From positions 10,530,213 to 10,594,212 of the forward strand of contig OZ234493.1 in the NCBI GenBank assembly GCA_965153455.1: a stretch of DNA of 64,000 nucleotides, read 5' to 3'. Shown in pieces: positions 37,261 to 49,863 of the stretch (its first letter is position 1; every line of letters begins with the position of its first letter). The position numbers and the translations under genes were made by a program. The notes below the pieces were generated by a model. That model was not told the origin of the DNA and searched no databases. It saw nothing but the letters and a program-made list of their open reading frames with translations. Origin of the DNA: Sphagnum compactum (taxonomy: Eukaryota > Bryophyta > Sphagnopsida > Sphagnales).

Positions 37261-40200
37261 AGTGTCAAGTTATAACAAAACACAAACCTCAAACATTCAT
37301 ACTTCACAAAACAATGACCTCACAAAACAAATTAATTCAAAAAAACACAAAACATTCTTGAAATGAAAAGGAGTTGTTTTATTTTCCATTTTGTTTCTTG
37401 TTGGGCATTGATGCCTTAAGCTGCCTCAACCTCCACCTTAAAACTTAAATCCTTGTTGTATAACCCTAATAATTGGATTTGGGTTTTTTAAGAATTCCCA
37501 TTCGATTTTTAGGATTTAAAAAAAACTAAGGGTTGGCTCTTAAGCCCAATTCTCACATGGGTGAAAATCTTTAGGTTATGTTTCATCTCGATTATTCTTC
37601 ATATTAATACATGTCAGTTCCCAAAGTGAAAACCGAGTTGAGAATATGTTTGAGAATTGGATTACACTTTCATAACCATCTAACATTAGTTTTGACACAA
37701 GAAGTTTAATGAAGAATCACAAGCCTATCCTCTCACATATACTCTTAACCTATGTGCATTGTATAAAGGGAACAAAGTGTTATCATTGTGAAAGGATTAC
37801 AATATTACCTTTTATTTATGCTTAAATTTCTATATTTTAAAAAAATGATTTAAACATCATAACAATTTAGTCGGTCACATGTAAAGCCATGTGATGATGA
37901 ATCAAATTTTCCTTTGTCTTCTTGTTAAATATTTGTTTTTATCTCTTTCACAGTATAAAGAAGGCCTCCAAGTTGTGTGTTTGCATGTTCAAGTAGAAAA
38001 TGATCATCAATTTTGATGGTAAATGTTTACAATAAAAGAATTACCTTGTACAAAGATTTTCAAAAAAACTAAAAAGTTTTAAAAGGGGTAAATATGATTT
38101 CATTACTTTGGCCATCCATCAAGTAACTTTGTCACATTGAGGATTGTATCAATTAGAATAATGTATAATGTCACAACATCTCCATTTATGTATCACAACA
38201 TACATGACATGACATAGGGTGGAGGTATTTATGTGACATTGTTCATGCAATGTTTTTTTTTTGGGTCAAATTTGTGTTGTAACCAAAGTGGCAATGATAT
38301 ATAGCAAATTTTAACCAAATTTGTGTACAAGTTAAATTTGAATTTTTCTTGAAACATTTTTCTATATTTTTAACTACTACTTGAACCATGTATAGAATTT
38401 AGCAAATGTTTTTAAATTTAGATCAAATTATGGCTAATGAAAATCTCAAAAAAACACATTGTATTAACATTTTTTATTTTCAATACAACTTTTTGGTTAT
38501 ATGCAACCTACAAAAGAAAAGGTTGGCATGATCTACATTAGGGTTTAAGTTCAACACCGATGGCTATAGTTGCCATCAACATTTTTTTCCCTTTCAACAT
38601 CTTTCTTTTTGCCTTTTTGGCCTTTTCTACCTCTCTCCTTTCTTTAATTACCTTTTTCCTCTTCATTTGTTTCATTTTTTTCCCATTTTACTCTCTTTCT
38701 CTTTGTGTGTTGTTTTTCTAGATGTGGTCAATAAATAAGCACTATGAAGATGATGACACAACGAGGAGGTTTAGCTACTTATTCCCCCATCTTTTCCCCT
38801 ATTTCTATTGGTTAACTTAACAAAGCCTTGCAATGAAAAGCAAAAAGTGAATTGCTTGTTTCATCGACACCTATTGGTGAGTAATAAGAAGCAAACCGTT
38901 ACAATTGTATCATGCTCCCCCTGTTTCTCCTTCCTCTCACTCTATGTGTTTTTTTAATGATGGTTTGTAGTCAATTTGGGATGAACAACAAAACACAACC
39001 CATGAATTAGAATGACAACCTTTGAATGTTTTGGACTTGTTTGATTATTCACCAAGTTTCAAAACCAAGGATGGTAAATTTAGTTTCCATCTTGGTGGGG
39101 TGGTTTTAGAGTTGGTTTTTTGCATTAGGTACAGTTATTTGACCCATTTCCTAGCCAAATTGTTTTTCAATTTTGTGATGTTGTTGAAATGGCCACATCT
39201 GTAAGATGATTTAGCAAAATTGGGTTACATAATAGATATGAAAGTATTAAAAAAAAATCCTTTTACATTCTTGAGTACAAAATCCTAAGGAAAACCATTA
39301 ACATTTACATTCTTCTTATCTTTTTAAAAAACTTAGTCACAATGTGAAAGTGGGGTCCTACGTTATGTTTGTACTTGTTTTTTACATTTAGTCTTTATGT
39401 ATTTTCAGTCAAGTAATTAAGTTTATATGTGGTCATAGAAATAGTCTAATCCAAATAAAACAACTACATGTCCATGAAAGTATATTGAACATGTTTATAC
39501 ATGAAATTCAAAATTATGAGAGATGGATATGAAAGTTTCATGGTGGGGATTCAAGTCTCCCAGCATTGCTTCATTGAATTTTGGAAAGTCTTCCTATGAG
39601 ATTCACATTCCATTTTGTCAAAAATTTTGGCACATAGAATCAAGGATTATTAGGTCAAAAGGCGTGGCAAAACATTCCCAATTATTCAATTAATCTTATG
39701 AGCTTAATATGATTTAATTGGTGGATTTCAATATTGATGTATTCAAATGAAAAATAGTTGAGCTTTCATTTGGTTTATTTTAATATCATACCATAGTGGA
39801 GAATAATGCATCAATATTTTAGGTTATGTATTAGTGTATCAACATAGTGATCTATATATTAATATATTATCACACTAATATATGTATAAATGTATCATAT
39901 TGTTAATCTATGTATTATGTATTAGTGCATATCAATCATATCAATATATACATTTTGTTTATGATGAGTGTTTTCAAATATTATATGAAAGTTTGATGAC
40001 CTTTTAAGTAAAAGTGGGTGTGATACAAAAGGTATGATTCCATCTCCATGATTACATGGCAAAATATCACATGTGATGAAGAAAAAGGTGAAAGTACACT
40101 AAAGGTGAACCATTTTTCATCAAAAAAGGTGATGTATATAGTGTAATGAGTATCATAGTACATAATAAGTTAAAATCTTGATGACATCCTTTGGCTATTG

Positions 40201-41285
40201 TAAAAACAAACAAAACAATTTAGAATTTGCATGACAACATTTTGAAATTCAAAGTTCATTTTGAGTCAAAATTAATTTTGATTCAATGTTTAGGTAAAAA
40301 GGATTGAATGAAATCAATTTACATAAAGTATATAACAAGTACATCTTTTTGACAACCATAGGGCCTCACATTTGTGGTTCATGAAACATTACCTAACAAA
40401 AAGAAATTGAAAACATAATGTAAATTTGAAGGGTTATTTTCACAATTTAAGCACATATATTATTAATCAATGTATTTCACCCCACCTTTCTTTTCCTTTT
40501 TTGCACTCCATGACAAGAACCTTGGATTTTTTATTTAATGAAGAAAATTAAAAAATGTATCATGGACATGTTTATGCAAGTGCTATTTGAAGAAGTTTCA
40601 ATTATGATTAATTTGTGTAGCCTACTATGCAACAAAATAAAATTATCTAGCATAACCTTCCATTAGCCAAGTGAACATTTTAGATCAACACATCCACATG
40701 TAACATTTACCTTGTTTGGGCAGATATATATGTATGTTGCACAATATTTTTTAGTAACATTATTATAGTAGTCAATTGCACTCTTACTGTTCTTCAAGTT
40801 ATGGGGTAAGATCTAAAGATATTATGACAATGTTTTATGGGAATTTTTCCTTTTTACACTAGTGTAACAAGGTAGCAATAATGTGCTATAATGTAGATAA
40901 GTGTAACATAATGAATCTTGAAGAATCTTCAATTTGTTTCATCATGCATCTAACACAATGTGGCATTAAAAAAAAAACATTTCTTGTTTTATTGGTTGTC
41001 TTAGGGTTTTTTGCCAACCATACATTCTAATATTCCTCCAAATCTATTGAAGATTTTGGAACATTGTAGGGCAAGGAACTTGGTGGAATTTTGTGATCCA
41101 ATCGGCAAGTTTTACAATTATTGTGCTCAAAAGTGGAAATACTAATGAGTCTCCCATTCAAATTTTTTTCATACCATACCATAGTAAAATGTACATCAAT
41201 GCATTAAGTTATGTGTTAATCTATGTATTAATGTGTCATTTTATAAATTGATACATTTTTTTTGTAATGGGCATTTTTAGATATC
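37261..41285. other. AT-rich spacer with a TAGCC repeat copy
   Basis: No gene supported. 39168-39240 is a copy of the TAGCC-palindrome repeat (CAATTTTGTGATG, then AAGATGATTTAGCAAAATTGG). 39830-39955 is rich in GTATTAGTGTATCA-like words that recur in at least five other places up to 52.7 kb. Confidence 0.5.
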
Positions 41286-41422
41286 ATATGTGAAGTTAAC
41301 TCCTCTTCCAACAATAGCAAATGTGGTACAAAAAATAAAATTGAATCCACAATTGATACAAGAGTGTAATGATGATATAAAAAACTCCATGATGCTATTA
41401 AAAAACTTTTTGAGTGCCATGA

Positions 41423-41782
41423 TTGCTATACATTTTTTTCCAAAAAGATTTGATTCAATCACCACCAAGTTATCCAAGGTTACAATATGAAGCCTTGGAT
41501 GAAAAAGGTAATAAACTTGTATTCAAACCTTATCCTATGTTCAAGTCCCACCAAGGGAAAAAAAAGTGTGCAGGTTGTGGCAAGAAATATTTGTGTTTAA
41601 AGAAGCATTTAGGAAGAAGAAAACATAAAAATGGGTTCAAAACCATAAGAACTTCAGAAATAAAATATAAGAGCCATCAAATGAAGAGAAGACATAAGAT
41701 GTCCTTCACTTTGTCCTTTTATTGTCTCAATTATATCAAACTATATATGTATCAATGTATCAAATTGTATGTATCAATATAG
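41423..41782 (+). CDS. Possible zinc-finger fragment, unrecognised
   Basis: An open frame of about 110 residues contains CAGCGKKYLCLKKHLGRRKH, which has C-x2-C-x9-H-x5-H spacing like a single C2H2-type finger in a Lys/Arg-rich context. No in-frame ATG of good context precedes it. An upstream frame (41290-41490) overlaps in another register, so a frameshift or missed intron is possible. It lies just outside the left end of the TIR element at 41949. It may be a relic of a transposon or host gene. Function unknown. Confidence 0.3.
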   Translation: MLYIFFQKDLIQSPPSYPRLQYEALDEKGNKLVFKPYPMFKSHQGKKKCAGCGKKYLCLKKHLGRRKHKNGFKTIRTSEIKYKSHQMKRRHKMSFTLSFYCLNYIKLYMYQCIKLYVSI

Positions 41783-41948
41783 GAGACATTAAGTGAAGAA
41801 GAGGTGAACTCTAAGGTGAAGGCTATGAAACAAAAAATTGTTAAAAGGCACACAAAATCTATGAAGGTGTGAAATATCTTTCACCTTGTCCTATTATTGT
41901 TTCAATTATATCAAATTACATATGTATTATATTAGACTATGGGTATCA

Positions 41949-43369
41949 GGTTCCATTCATAATTGGGGTATTAAAAAAGAGTGTCTAATTTTAAAAATAT
42001 TAGAAAGGACAACTTTGGATTTTTTTTTTTTGTTTGCATCATTGGGTGAAATCATAGTGAAAGGAGCTAGGGGTGCCAAGGTAAAAGTCCTTTTGCAAGG
42101 ACCGCACATGACACGTGTCATTTTTGCGTTGGTTTATAACTTAAAATTTTGTATTTTGAATACCCCATGTAACACTGCATTTTAAATATAAATACAATTT
42201 GATTACAATTTGATTTTATATCATGTATATTATGAATTCATGCCCTCTATCATGTATATATGTACAACTTTTGTTAAAGCCACATTTTCAAAATCCATAA
42301 TTTTCAAGGTCAAAAGCACTTTTGAGCCAAATGTATTAAAATGGGTTATAAAAACAATTTTCATCGATTCAAGTCCATTTGCCATTCTAATCATCAATGT
42401 TAAAATCCTTTCCAATTTTCAAAAGGAATGGTGCACATTTGGTAGAAAAAAATGATGTTTGAAAAAAACAAAAATAATCCATTTTCAAGGTTTCAGTGCT
42501 TTGAACATGCAATTTAAATAAAAAATTGTGTCAAGCTTTGAGCATGTAAACTTTGCAACTAATGGAAAATATTCCAAAAACTATTATGAAAATCTAAACT
42601 ATATGCTTCCCTTGTGATCTTTCAAACACACAAAAATGTAATTTTAAGGAGTGTCCATTCACTTGGGTTGTTCCTTTGACTTTGAGTTTACCCCATTATA
42701 ATTGTATTGGATTATTTTATGCCAATAAATAAAATGGCGACATTTTAAATCAATAAAAATATTTATGAAAAATTTGCACATTATATAAATGTCCTTTTGA
42801 GTTTAGAGCTAACTATATCATGTCTAATCTACACTGGTTTTTTATAAAAGGAACCCAAAGGAATGCATTAAGAAATCCAATTGATGTCAATTTTTTAAAT
42901 GGATAGTTAATGTTTACATCTATGTTTCGCCATGTTCATTGCATGCATGACTATATTATAAACCATACAATTGTTTTTTGAAAATTAAAAAAATCAATAT
43001 TTGGGGCTATAAAGGAAAGGACTATTTTTTGGGCCATTTGGTTGATTTTCTATATTCACTAGGCTTAAGATTCATAATTTGAAATGTGGGTCACATGTGC
43101 AAGAAATAATCATTCTAAAAAAAATGTGAAATTGTTCATAAAAATTTATTCAAGTATTTTTTGCATTTTTGGGTTTGAACCAAGGTTATATATGCACACC
43201 AATGTACATATGAAAAAAATCATCACCACCACATGAATTATCTTAGTTTAGACTATTGAATTTTTTTCATTTAAATTTGTCGTCTGGTTGTTATTTGTAA
43301 AAATTAGTGACAAAAAAAATCCTGATATCTTTTTTTCTATTTTTTGGAACCCTAACCATGAATGAGCCC
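41949..43369 (+). mobile_element. TIR element family B, copy 2, with a nested repeat
   Basis: The left end GGTTCCATTCATAATTGGGG and the right end (reverse complement GGCTCATTCATGGTTAGGG) resemble each other and the termini at 35866 and 36624. The right half aligns with copy 1. The 300-400-bp repeat C lies at about 42280-42690, inside the element, which partly explains why this copy is about 1.4 kb instead of 0.76 kb. The terminal match is weaker than in copy 1. Confidence 0.55.
42280..42690 (+). repeat. Dispersed repeat C, copy 1
   Basis: Matches 50440-50720 and 54845-55260. Shared landmarks are CACTTTTGAGCCAAATGT, AATTTTCAAAAGGAATG(G/A)TGCACATTT, GAACATGTAAACTTTGCAA-like text and CTTCCCTTGTGATCTTTCAAAC. 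No open frame. Confidence 0.8.
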
Positions 43370-44480
43370 ATCAATGTATATAACTTTATGTATTAGTGTA
43401 TCATGAATACATAGGATGGTACAACACAACTTCATTCCATCATTTTATTATTCTTAACTTTAATTGTATCATATGTTAGTATGTTGTATTAGGTAGATTG
43501 CATTTATGTATCAAAAGGTGGTGTACATTAGGATGGTTAATTTTGATAAATTTTAATATTATATTGACCATTTGGTTGCATGCATGTAAATATGATATGT
43601 TACCATTTTATTAATGTATAATGCACCTTATACTTTAATTTTTTTTTTTACGTGACATACTATAATAAGGTGAAAACATGATAAAAGGAGCTAGGGGTGC
43701 AAAGATAGCTTGTGCATGTGCATGAGTGTGCAACTTGAGCTTGAAACTAAAAATTTAATGTGATTTTAATCCACCTACATGGATGAATATGTCCATAGAT
43801 GAATGATTTCATATGAATGAATGTCATTTTTGCATGGATAAATTTCATTTATGATTTGGATTAAATAAATAAATCATTGGATGAAATTCATCCATGATTG
43901 AAAGATAAATAAATTCAAAAATATTTATATCCATCTTCATTTGTTGTCCAAATATTAATATTTCAAACTTGAATGTCACTTAATAATGATGGATAATGAT
44001 TTAAAAATTTTTGTTCAAGAAATCATTTTCATGAACAGTGTTAAGCAATTCAAGAAATATTGTCATGGAATGAATGTCAACCTCTCCCCCCCCCCCCCCC
44101 CCACCCAATTGTTGTCAACAACATTATATATTTACTTTGCGGAAAATTGGGGTGCCTTGAAAATAAATAATTATAAAAAAACTTCATTGTCATCTATGAT
44201 AGTAGGTTGTTTGAAAAAAATTAATTAAAGTGCCCAAAAATGAATTTTAATTTTTTTCAACTACCCATTATTACTAATGACATTATGTAGTTTAAAAATA
44301 TCTAAAACATTGAAAACCACTTGTTCTCAACAACATTGGTTAAATTTGTAAAAAATCATGCCACCCTTGACAAATAATGAAAAAAAAACCTCATTGTTGC
44401 TAATGATAATTATATGTAGGTTTGAATGAAGTTATGGCACCTTTAGAAGGGGGAGGAAAAAATAGTCATCAATGACATTG
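43370..44480. other. AT-rich spacer
   Basis: No gene. Contains TGTATTAGTGTATCA words near 43390, a poly-C run of about 18 at 44084-44101 and the phrase AAAGGAGCTAGGGGTGC near 43684, which also occurs near 42059. Confidence 0.5.
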
Positions 44481-44853
44481 CACTACACCAAAATGCGTCC
44501 TAATTCATTCTGGGTTTCATTAAATTTTGAGTGCATTTGGACATTTTACCATGGTGAAGTTGGTCAACCCCCTAGTCAACGAGGACCAGTTGCTATAGAC
44601 AGTGAATTGGTCCACTAGTTGTCATGGACACCACCATCACTCATCGCTTGCATCATTGTTTGCACCAACATAGTCATTTACATCATCACTTGCATCATCA
44701 CTTACACCAACATAGTCGCTTGCATCATCGCTTACAACAACATAATCACTTGCATCATTGTTAACTCCTAGGTCACATTCAACTCCCATTAGGCCTACAT
44801 CTATTCTTGTCATCATAATAGTTGTTTTTTTGTTTTTTTGATGAAAATCGAAT

Positions 44854-44960
44854 GTGGATTACCCCTCTACTTTAAACATAAGAGTTTTCAAGAGGTTGTG
44901 GATTACCCCTCTACTTTAAACATAAGAGTTTTCAAGAGGTTGTGGATTACCCACCTTTTG
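44854..44960 (+). repeat. 44-bp tandem repeat
   Basis: GTGGATTACCCCTCTACTTT starts at 44854 and again at 44898, and GTGGATTACCC at 44942, a period of 44 bp. The first two units are nearly identical, suggesting a recent duplication. Confidence 0.85.
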
Positions 44961-45029
44961 AACGTGTTGTTGAGATTGTGGACCACCCACCTTTTATTGA
45001 AGTTTTGATTTACATATTTTTTTAGCCAT

Positions 45030-47290
45030 GTTCATTTCAAAAAAAGAAATAGTTTCGTCCATGGAAGAAGTTTTTGTTACCTTTAGGCATATGCAATAGG
45101 AAAATCAGTCTCTTCATGAGCCCATTGCACACATACAAAAAAACCAAACATTGGCAATGTTTGGAAGCATTCTGAATGAGCCATAAATCAACCTCCCAAA
45201 GAAGTTTGACGACACATGTTCAAAATTTCGAAGTTCATTAACTAAATACGTCTCATCATCCAACTTGATTAGCACCGCTATCTAGATGACCAAATGACTA
45301 GACCCAAATTGGATTCATTGGCACCTTATCATTAGGCACAATTTTAGCATGGTTTGCACCTCTTTTGGAATGTCAATTTCTTCTTTTAAATGATTTTGAA
45401 GCATTTCTTGTAGAAAGTGGTGCTTTTTTTAATGATTCAGACAAAGAATATACAACAAGAAGCAAGTTGCGAGCTTTTCATCAAGGATCACACCCAACCT
45501 TTGTGTATGCTTCTAAATTCAGGCAACTAGCATGTGACATTTCATGGGATGAAATTGCATTCATGAACCAATTTCAGTTTGGATTCCGTGGAGAGATGAA
45601 AAACTTTTTGTTTACTATGTTTAATCCCATAACCTTGAGTTAGGCAATCGTGCAAGTTGTGTGTTGTGATAATCGAATTTTTGAACGTTGATAGGAAAAA
45701 CGTTGGGAATCATCATCAACATTGAGGCAATTCATGCCACCCATGTTGCAACCCAAACATATGGTGTTTACACCCAATGATGACCCCATGCAAATTGATA
45801 AGACACGATTCAAACCACTCATAGAACAAGAGAACAACGTCGACATGTAAACAATCTCTATTTTTACTATGGAGAACCAGGCCACATAGTTGATGTTTGT
45901 CCAAAGAAACATGTTCAACATGCAGCATGTGCCACAACTTCTACCACTACCCAAGGGCCAGAAGAGAAGGGAAACGAGGACGTCCAATCTCAGTAGGGAC
46001 CGTGAGATTAAACTTCGATGCATCATGCGTTTAAAACGGTCCTACTTTGTCTTTAGAACCAACATCTTATTTTTTGTTGCCCATCATGATCAAGGGTGGT
46101 AAATCCATGACTGTGCAAACCCAATCACTTTTTGACTCAGGGGCATCTGCGTGTTTCATCGATAAATAGTTAGTACGACAACATAACTTGGTGTTGGTGA
46201 AGAAAACAACACTAGTGACGGTCGAAGTGATCAGAGGTCAAAACCTTTCTTTAGGACTTGTAACACATGAGACCAAGGTGTTGACAGTAACAATTAGGTC
46301 ACACAATAACAAAGTTGTTTTCAATGTCATCTCATTTTCGACAAACCCTATCATCATTGGGTTATCATGGCTCATTTTGCATAATCCTTAAATGGATTGG
46401 AAGACGAAAAGTTTTCATTTTGAATCAGTAAACAAAACTACACCAAAATATGAAGCTTTTCCAACAAGCATGCTGGACTTTAAATATGATTATGCACATG
46501 AAGACACAGTAAAAACTAGTCAACGCATGCAAAAACTCAAGCGTGAAGGGATATTGGGGGTAACCAAGGATCTAAACATTTCAAACCTTTGTTTATGGGA
46601 ATAAGAACATTCATGCAAACAACAAAGAAGGGAGATGAATTATTTGTATATGCCATTCCAGCACCTGATCTTGAGACGCAACAACATGAAACCCCTATTC
46701 AGTACCAAGATTACATATATGTTTTTGAAAAGAAAAATGGAGACACATTACTTGAACATCGGCCATATGATTGTGCGATTCATTTGGAGGAAGGAGCATA
46801 ACCCACGTTTGGACCCATTTATAACTTGTCGTAGGACGAACTCTCAGTGCTTTGAGAATACGTCAATGAAAATCTAAGTCTCTAGTTGGTGCTCCAATCC
46901 TATTTGTCAAGAAAAATGATGGATCTTTATGCATGTGTGTTGATTACCGTGGACTAAATCGACCCACTATCAAGAACCGCCACCCTTTGCCCTTGATTTC
47001 AGGATTGTTGGACCAACTCAATCATACCAAGATTCACCTATGTGGAACATACAACTTGATGCACATTCGAGAAAGTGATGATTGGAAGATGGCATTCAAA
47101 ATTCATTATGACCATTTTGAATATGTTGTGATGCCCTTTGGCCTTACCAATGCACCTGCTATTTTTCAACATATGATGAATGATTTTTTTCGTGAATATT
47201 TGGATGGTTTTTTGGTTTGTCACATCGGTGACATTTTCATTTTCTCGAAAAACATGGCAGACCATGAGCGCCATGTACGTTTTGTTTTGG
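45030..47290 (+). pseudogene. Eroded Ty3/gypsy gag-pol
   Basis: Domains appear in the expected order but are broken by stops and frame changes. Gag comes first (about 45040-45645, with FRQLACDISWDE). A zinc-knuckle relic YYGEPGHIVDVCPKKH follows near 45870, lacking the first two Cys. A protease motif SLFDSGASACFID lies near 46128-46167. The reverse transcriptase follows from about 46900 (CVDYRGLNRPTIKNRHPLPL; later VMPFGLTNAPAIFQHMMND). The first catalytic Asp region reads KIHLCG and the second motif reads HIGD, so two catalytic Asp are lost. RNase H and integrase are absent. CG-to-TG/CA changes are common, as expected of old methylated copies. It cannot be active. Confidence 0.88.
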
Positions 47291-47297
47291 AAAGCTC

Positions 47298-47770
47298 TGG
47301 TGCACACATGGAAGCTTTTATGGAGGTTTCCTTGAACTAGGTCCCCAATGGGGTATAATTTGAGTTAACCTTTAGTAAAGTTTTAGTTGACTTTTAATTC
47401 ATTATTAATTAGGAAGCTTCTTGAGAAACTTCCTTGGTTGGAGCACACATAGAGGCTAGAGGTTCCTTGAACTAGGTCCTCAATGGGGTATCATTTGAGT
47501 TAACTTTTAGTAAAGTTTCAGTTGACTTTTAATTCATTATTAATTAGGAAACTTCTCAAGAAGCTTCTTTGGTTGGTGCACATATAGAAGCTAGAGGCTT
47601 CCTTGAGCTAGGTCCTCAATGGGGTATAATTTGAATTAAACTTTAATAAAATTTTGGTTGATTTTTAATTCACTATTAGTTAGGAAGTTTCTCAAGAAGT
47701 TTCCTTGGTCGATGCACACATGGAAGTCTCTATGGAAGCTTCCTTGAGCTAGGTCCCCAATGGGTATAAA
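47298..47770 (+). repeat. LTR U3 subrepeat array, about 3.5 units of 135-141 bp
   Basis: Anchors GCACA(C/T)A at 47302, 47443, 47578 and 47714 give periods of 141, 135 and 136 bp. Each unit carries TTCCTTGA(A/G)CTAGGTCC(C/T)CAATGGGGTAT and, in the first three, TTGACTTTTAATTCA-like text. The last unit leads directly into a TATA box, so the array is an LTR U3 region. Confidence 0.85.
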
Positions 47771-48040
47771 TAGAGGTAGGCCCTCCCATTACCTTGAGTC
47801 TGTTCAACACCAGTTTTGCGTACGTTTTCTTATCATAACCTTTGTTTTCATACGTTATCAGAATAAAGTTTTGTTTGAATTATCTTTTAGCATATACGGT
47901 GTTTTTGTTTTGCGTATTTGTATTTTTAATCTTGGATTATATTTAGGCTTAAATTTCTTGTGATTTGTTTTCCTTGTTGTGTTTTTGGCTTAGTTCATGT
48001 TATTATAATTTTTCATGCCTGTGACATTAGTACCTGTTGA
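47740..48040 (+). promoter_or_regulatory. LTR core promoter and R/U5 segment
   Basis: TATAAATA lies at 47765-47772, right after the U3 subrepeats. AATAAA is at 47862-47867, followed by T-rich sequence. This order (TATA, about 90 bp, polyadenylation signal) fits the R region of a plant LTR. The outer LTR boundary is not resolved. Confidence 0.6.
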
Positions 48041-48715
48041 AACAAGGTTAATTTCAAGTGAAATATAAATTTACCAAGCCATTTCACTTGTTAATGAATT
48101 ATTAGGCAGCATAGAAATCAATTAAATTTAAATTATTTAATATTTAATGTTATATTTAATATTATTGATAATTTCATGATTTACAACCTATGAATTATTG
48201 ACAAATGTCATTACCTATACTAGGTTAAAAACCTAACCTTGGTACATAGGTCATGTAATCAACGTAAATAGGCACTTATTCTAGGGAATTACATAAGAAA
48301 ATATTCGGTTAACTTAACATAGTTGACCACAAACACACCATTTGTGAGGTTTAATCCTTTGACCTTTAAGATGTAAGCAAACACCCCTACCATCAAACCA
48401 CCACATTTATTGTGATAATGTGTTACATTGCATTTTATTTATTAAATACTTCATTTTAAAACATTACAAAAACATAAGCTTTGAAAATTCATATCTTATT
48501 GAAATTTTGTTCAAATAAAATGATTAAAGTTGAATTAATTTTTTTTTCAATAATGTACATAAATTACATTTATTTCCTTGTAAAAGTGTAAAATCATTTG
48601 AACAATTTTTTTTTGAATATCGCTATTCAATAACATTTCAATGACCATTCTTTTGAAAAAAAAAATGTTTAATAAATGGATAAGACTTTTACTAATATAA
48701 TAATATTATTTATGT
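48041..48715. other. AT-rich sequence inside the candidate CACTA element
   Basis: No gene. Contains short inverted GGTTAA/TTAACC words similar in style to 53880-53945. Confidence 0.4.
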
Positions 48716-49640
48716 TACGTTGTTTTCAGTTATTCAAAGGTTACTTTTCATTGTTCTAAATTATTTAACCCTATAATAGTCAATTTATGGTTATTTGTGA
48801 TTATTCTCAGTTATTTTTTGCTATTGAAAGTTATTTCACCTTATGTTATTATTTGTTATTCTAGGGTTATATTACCATATCTTATTTGTCGTTATTCTAT
48901 TGCTTGCTATTGTTGGTTATTGTATTGGTGGCTATTGATGGCTATATATTCTATTGGTAATTATTGGTTTGGTGATTATTGTTGATTATTCTATTGGTGG
49001 CTATTTTAATGGCGGCTATTCTATTAATGCTTATATATTATATTGATGGTTATTAATGGTTATTTTATTAATGGCTATTCCATTAATGGTTATTGGTGAC
49101 TATCAATGGTTATTTAATTGGTTGTTATTAGTGGTTATTATATTAATGACTATTGGTGACTATTTTATTATAAGTTATTGTTGAATATTATAGGTTACAT
49201 TATCATAAGCTATCGATAGTTATTTTATTGTAGGTTATTCTAAATTATTTTTCATAGGTTGTTATTGGTTATTCTAGGTTATTTTACCTTAAGTCATTAT
49301 ATTTTATTTTAGATTATTTTAAATTGTTGTACTTTTGATAAAATAACTTATATAACATAAAGTAAAATGACCTTGAATTGCCTAAAGTGTAACTTGAAAT
49401 AACATATATTAACTTAAAATAAAATAATCTAAGATATAACCTAAGTTGAATAATTTAAATTAAAGTAACTTAAAATAAAAAAACCTATAATAAACTAGTT
49501 ATGGTACTTTAAGGTATAATAACGTATAATAATTTTAAGTATAATAATTTATAATAATTTATAATAACTTATAATAACTTAAGGTATAAGTTAAAATAAT
49601 TAAGATAACCTAAAATAATATAGGGTATATCATAAAGTGA
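48716..49640. repeat. Inverted low-complexity array: TTATT arm then AATAA arm
   Basis: From about 48716 to 49320 the top strand is built from GGTTATT, GGCTATT and TTATTCTATTGG words. From about 49335 to 49640 it switches to AATAACTTATAAT and TTAAAATAA words, the complement pattern. The switch at about 49325 makes the locus able to fold back as a very long imperfect hairpin. The same design is seen at 54060-54840. Open frames here are artefacts of composition. Confidence 0.65.
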
Positions 49641-49863
49641 CATAGGGTACTTAAAACAACAACATAAAAATAAACCTACTTACCACAATAAATTATAATA
49701 GTGAATTATGTCAATTAATAGTGAAACACGATGTTTACATAATGATATTATAATGAAACAACTTTAATTAAGATGAAATCACTAAAGTGCAGTGAACTTA
49801 TTTCATTTTTAAAGTCCCATAGTGATTTAGGTTAATGAACTACACCCCACTTTTGTACTAGTG

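Larger units (their letters stand above)
44481..49863 (+). mobile_element. Candidate CACTA-type element, copy 1, carrying a gypsy insertion
   Basis: The left end is CACTACACCAAAATG at 44481 and the right end TTTTGTACTAGTG at 49851-49863; both have the CACTA/TAGTG terminus typical of CACTA (En/Spm) elements. The left subterminal text (TGCATTTGGACATTTTACCATGGTGAA) and the right end each match a second locus at 53669-55434. Between the ends lie the gypsy remnant and an inverted TTATT/AATAA array. No transposase is seen. The 3-bp target duplication expected of the class is not clear, so the pairing of these ends is inference. Confidence 0.4.

Noticed and set aside
48797-48985. 62-codon frame rich in Tyr, Ile and Trp
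   Set aside because: It translates the degenerate TTATT array.
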